DNA of 6,912 bases from JAVVFH01 sp032250585 (lineage in GTDB: Bacteria; Pseudomonadota; Gammaproteobacteria; Xanthomonadales; SZUA-36), in contig JAVVFH010000186.1 in the NCBI GenBank assembly GCA_032250585.1, forward strand, positions 1 through 6,912, written 5' to 3'. The stretch's first letter is position 1; the number at the start of each line of letters is the position of its first letter. The notes under the pieces are model-generated. The model made no database searches and was not told the origin of the DNA. It saw nothing but the letters and a program-made list of their open reading frames with translations. A program made the position numbers and the translations under genes. This document shows positions 6,196 through 6,912 of the stretch, in pieces.

Positions 6196-6209
6196 GGCCG
6201 TTAACGGCC
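6196..6209. repeat. Perfect 14-bp palindrome at a stop codon
   Basis: GGCCGTTAACGGCC is identical to its reverse complement. It includes the TAA stop (6201-6203, minus strand) of the four-helix membrane protein gene. As RNA it forms a five-pair stem with a UUAA loop at the 3' end of that message, and near the 3' end of any dctM transcript that reads through. A terminator or 3'-end stabiliser is possible. Confidence 0.4.
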
Positions 6210-6587
6210 GCGCTGCGCCAGTAACACGAGACCGATCGCGACCAGCAGTAAGCCTCCGAAGCGCAGGTAGCGGCTGAGGAAACCCGTGCTCGGCCGGTTT
6301 AGCCACCGGACGACCGCCGGGCGCAGCAGCAACAGCAGCCCTTCCAGCACCATCAGCCAGCCCAGCGCGGTGATGAAGATCGCCGGACGCGATGTCCAGT
6401 CGTTGTAGCCGACGCCGATGAACGCGCCGGCCGCCACCAGGCCGAGCGCGAGCGGCAACACGCGCCGGGGCTCCCGGGCCAGCCGGCGCAGAAAGCCGAT
6501 CCATTGCGGGGTTCGCAACAGGTAGGACAGGCCGAGCATCAGCAACAGCAGGGCGACGCCGATTTCGATGCCTTCGCGCATGCTCAC
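6201..6587 (-). CDS. Four-helix membrane protein with DUF2065-like duplication
   Basis: A 128-residue hydrophobic protein that I do not recognise as a named family member. Four transmembrane helices are visible at about 7-25, 43-61, 68-88 and 107-124, with basic loops after helix 1 (RTPQWIGFLRRLAREPRR) and helix 3 (RPAVVRWLNR), suggesting both ends and the loops' positive charges face the cytoplasm in two hairpins. The halves resemble one another: each has helix, LLRxP-type turn, aromatic plus Arg-rich amphipathic stretch, then a Gly-rich helix. The second half, with VLEGLLLLLRP, resembles the small DUF2065 proteins. The start is GTG at 6587; the in-frame ATG at 6581 is an alternative, and neither has a clear ribosome site. 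It lies 19 bp downstream of the dctP stop on the same strand, so co-transcription is likely. Four helices and small size recall a DctQ subunit, but no DctQ sequence motif is seen. Confidence 0.7.
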   Translation of the reverse strand: MSMREGIEIGVALLLLMLGLSYLLRTPQWIGFLRRLAREPRRVLPLALGLVAAGAFIGVGYNDWTSRPAIFITALGWLMVLEGLLLLLRPAVVRWLNRPSTGFLSRYLRFGGLLLVAIGLVLLAQRGR

Positions 6588-6606
6588 CCGCCGGGCCGAT
6601 TCCGGT

Positions 6607-6912
6607 TCAGCGGCGGTTGAGGAAATACTGGGAACCGATCGCGGTCCAGGGTGCCACCTTTTCCTTGAATGCCTTGAACGAGGCCCAGACCCTGCCGGCC
6701 ATTTCGTCTTCCGCGGCCAGTTTTTCGATCACCTCGCGTGACACGCGCTTGAATTCGGCCAGTACCTCGTCCGGGAAAGGACGCAGTTCGACGCCGTGTT
6801 CGTGGACGAGGGTGTGCAGGGCCTGGCCGTTGTGCGCCTCGAAGTCGGCATGCATGTCCAGGGCGGCGGCCTGGCAGGTGGTTTCGACAATGGCCTGCAG
6901 GTCGGGTGGCAG
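6607..6912 (-). CDS. dctP: TRAP substrate-binding protein, C-terminal part only
   Basis: The frame is open from the right edge, so the Met at 6855 is internal. The last 101 residues of a periplasmic binding protein that should be about 330-370 residues long are present. Seen: LPPDLQAIVETTCQAAA, then NGQALHTLV, LRPFPDEVL, and a C-terminal helix pair ending WTAIGSQYFLNRR. This is the C-terminal pattern of TRAP DctP proteins of the 2-oxo-acid/mannitol type (TakP-like), where a long helix is followed by a conserved aromatic and YLxxR end. The protein would be secreted, bind an organic acid in the periplasm and hand it to the DctQM membrane complex; the signal peptide and the substrate-binding Arg are outside the window. 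Its expected partner dctM is the convergent gene at 4774-6153, which suggests they serve the same system. Further TRAP genes, including dctQ, may lie to the right. Confidence 0.82.
   Translation of the reverse strand: MPPDLQAIVETTCQAAALDMHADFEAHNGQALHTLVHEHGVELRPFPDEVLAEFKRVSREVIEKLAAEDEMAGRVWASFKAFKEKVAPWTAIGSQYFLNRR

Noticed and set aside
5641..6504. A 287-codon minus-strand frame opposite the end of dctM and running through the membrane-protein gene.
   Set aside because: It is rich in His, Gln, Arg and Asp with no domain pattern, as expected for the antisense of hydrophobic codons. The overlapping frames encode clear membrane proteins.
6853..6855. ATG at 6855 as the start of a separate 82-residue protein.
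   Set aside because: The frame continues to the window edge with typical DctP sequence upstream, so this is an internal Met of a truncated binding-protein gene.

Overview
The window reads as ordinary chromosomal DNA from a high-GC gammaproteobacterium. By eye the coding regions are about 60-65% GC, most starts are GTG or ATG, and the argS-then-SPOR gene order matches that of Pseudomonas and relatives. The genus cannot be fixed from this sequence. There are seven protein genes, two of them cut by the window edges. No RNA gene, insertion sequence, CRISPR array or phage gene was seen.

Left part (1-3796): the 3' part of a BatD-type oxygen-tolerance protein gene (+) meets, tail to tail with one base between stop codons, an argS-SPOR pair on the minus strand. 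argS encodes arginyl-tRNA synthetase. The SPOR gene, coding for an FtsN-like membrane-anchored peptidoglycan-binding protein, starts at the very next base after the argS stop.

Centre (3797-4175): a 379-bp divergent intergenic region separates argS (-) from a gamma-class carbonic anhydrase family gene (+). It is the only long non-coding stretch and compositionally the oddest part of the window. An 80-bp core (4021-4100) counts at 27.5% GC. Flanking that core are two sequences that fit the DnaA-box consensus, one of them overlapping the predicted -10 of the carbonic anhydrase promoter. There is also an IHF-like sequence and an 8-bp perfect inverted repeat just upstream of a likely argS -10.

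Right part (4176-6912): the carbonic anhydrase-like gene is followed after 13 bp by the large membrane subunit of a TRAP transporter (DctM). Converging on it from the right edge are the 3' end of a TRAP substrate-binding protein gene (DctP) and, 19 bp downstream of that, a 128-residue four-helix membrane protein. The DctP and DctM look like the 2-oxo-acid/mannitol-type TRAP subclass. The usual co-directional dctP-dctQ-dctM order is therefore broken: P and M converge, no recognisable DctQ lies between them, and the small four-helix protein occupies the gap. That protein looks like two copies of a DUF2065-like helical hairpin. This split TRAP locus and the DnaA-box-bearing intergenic region are the two things most worth a second look. 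Everything else is conventional.
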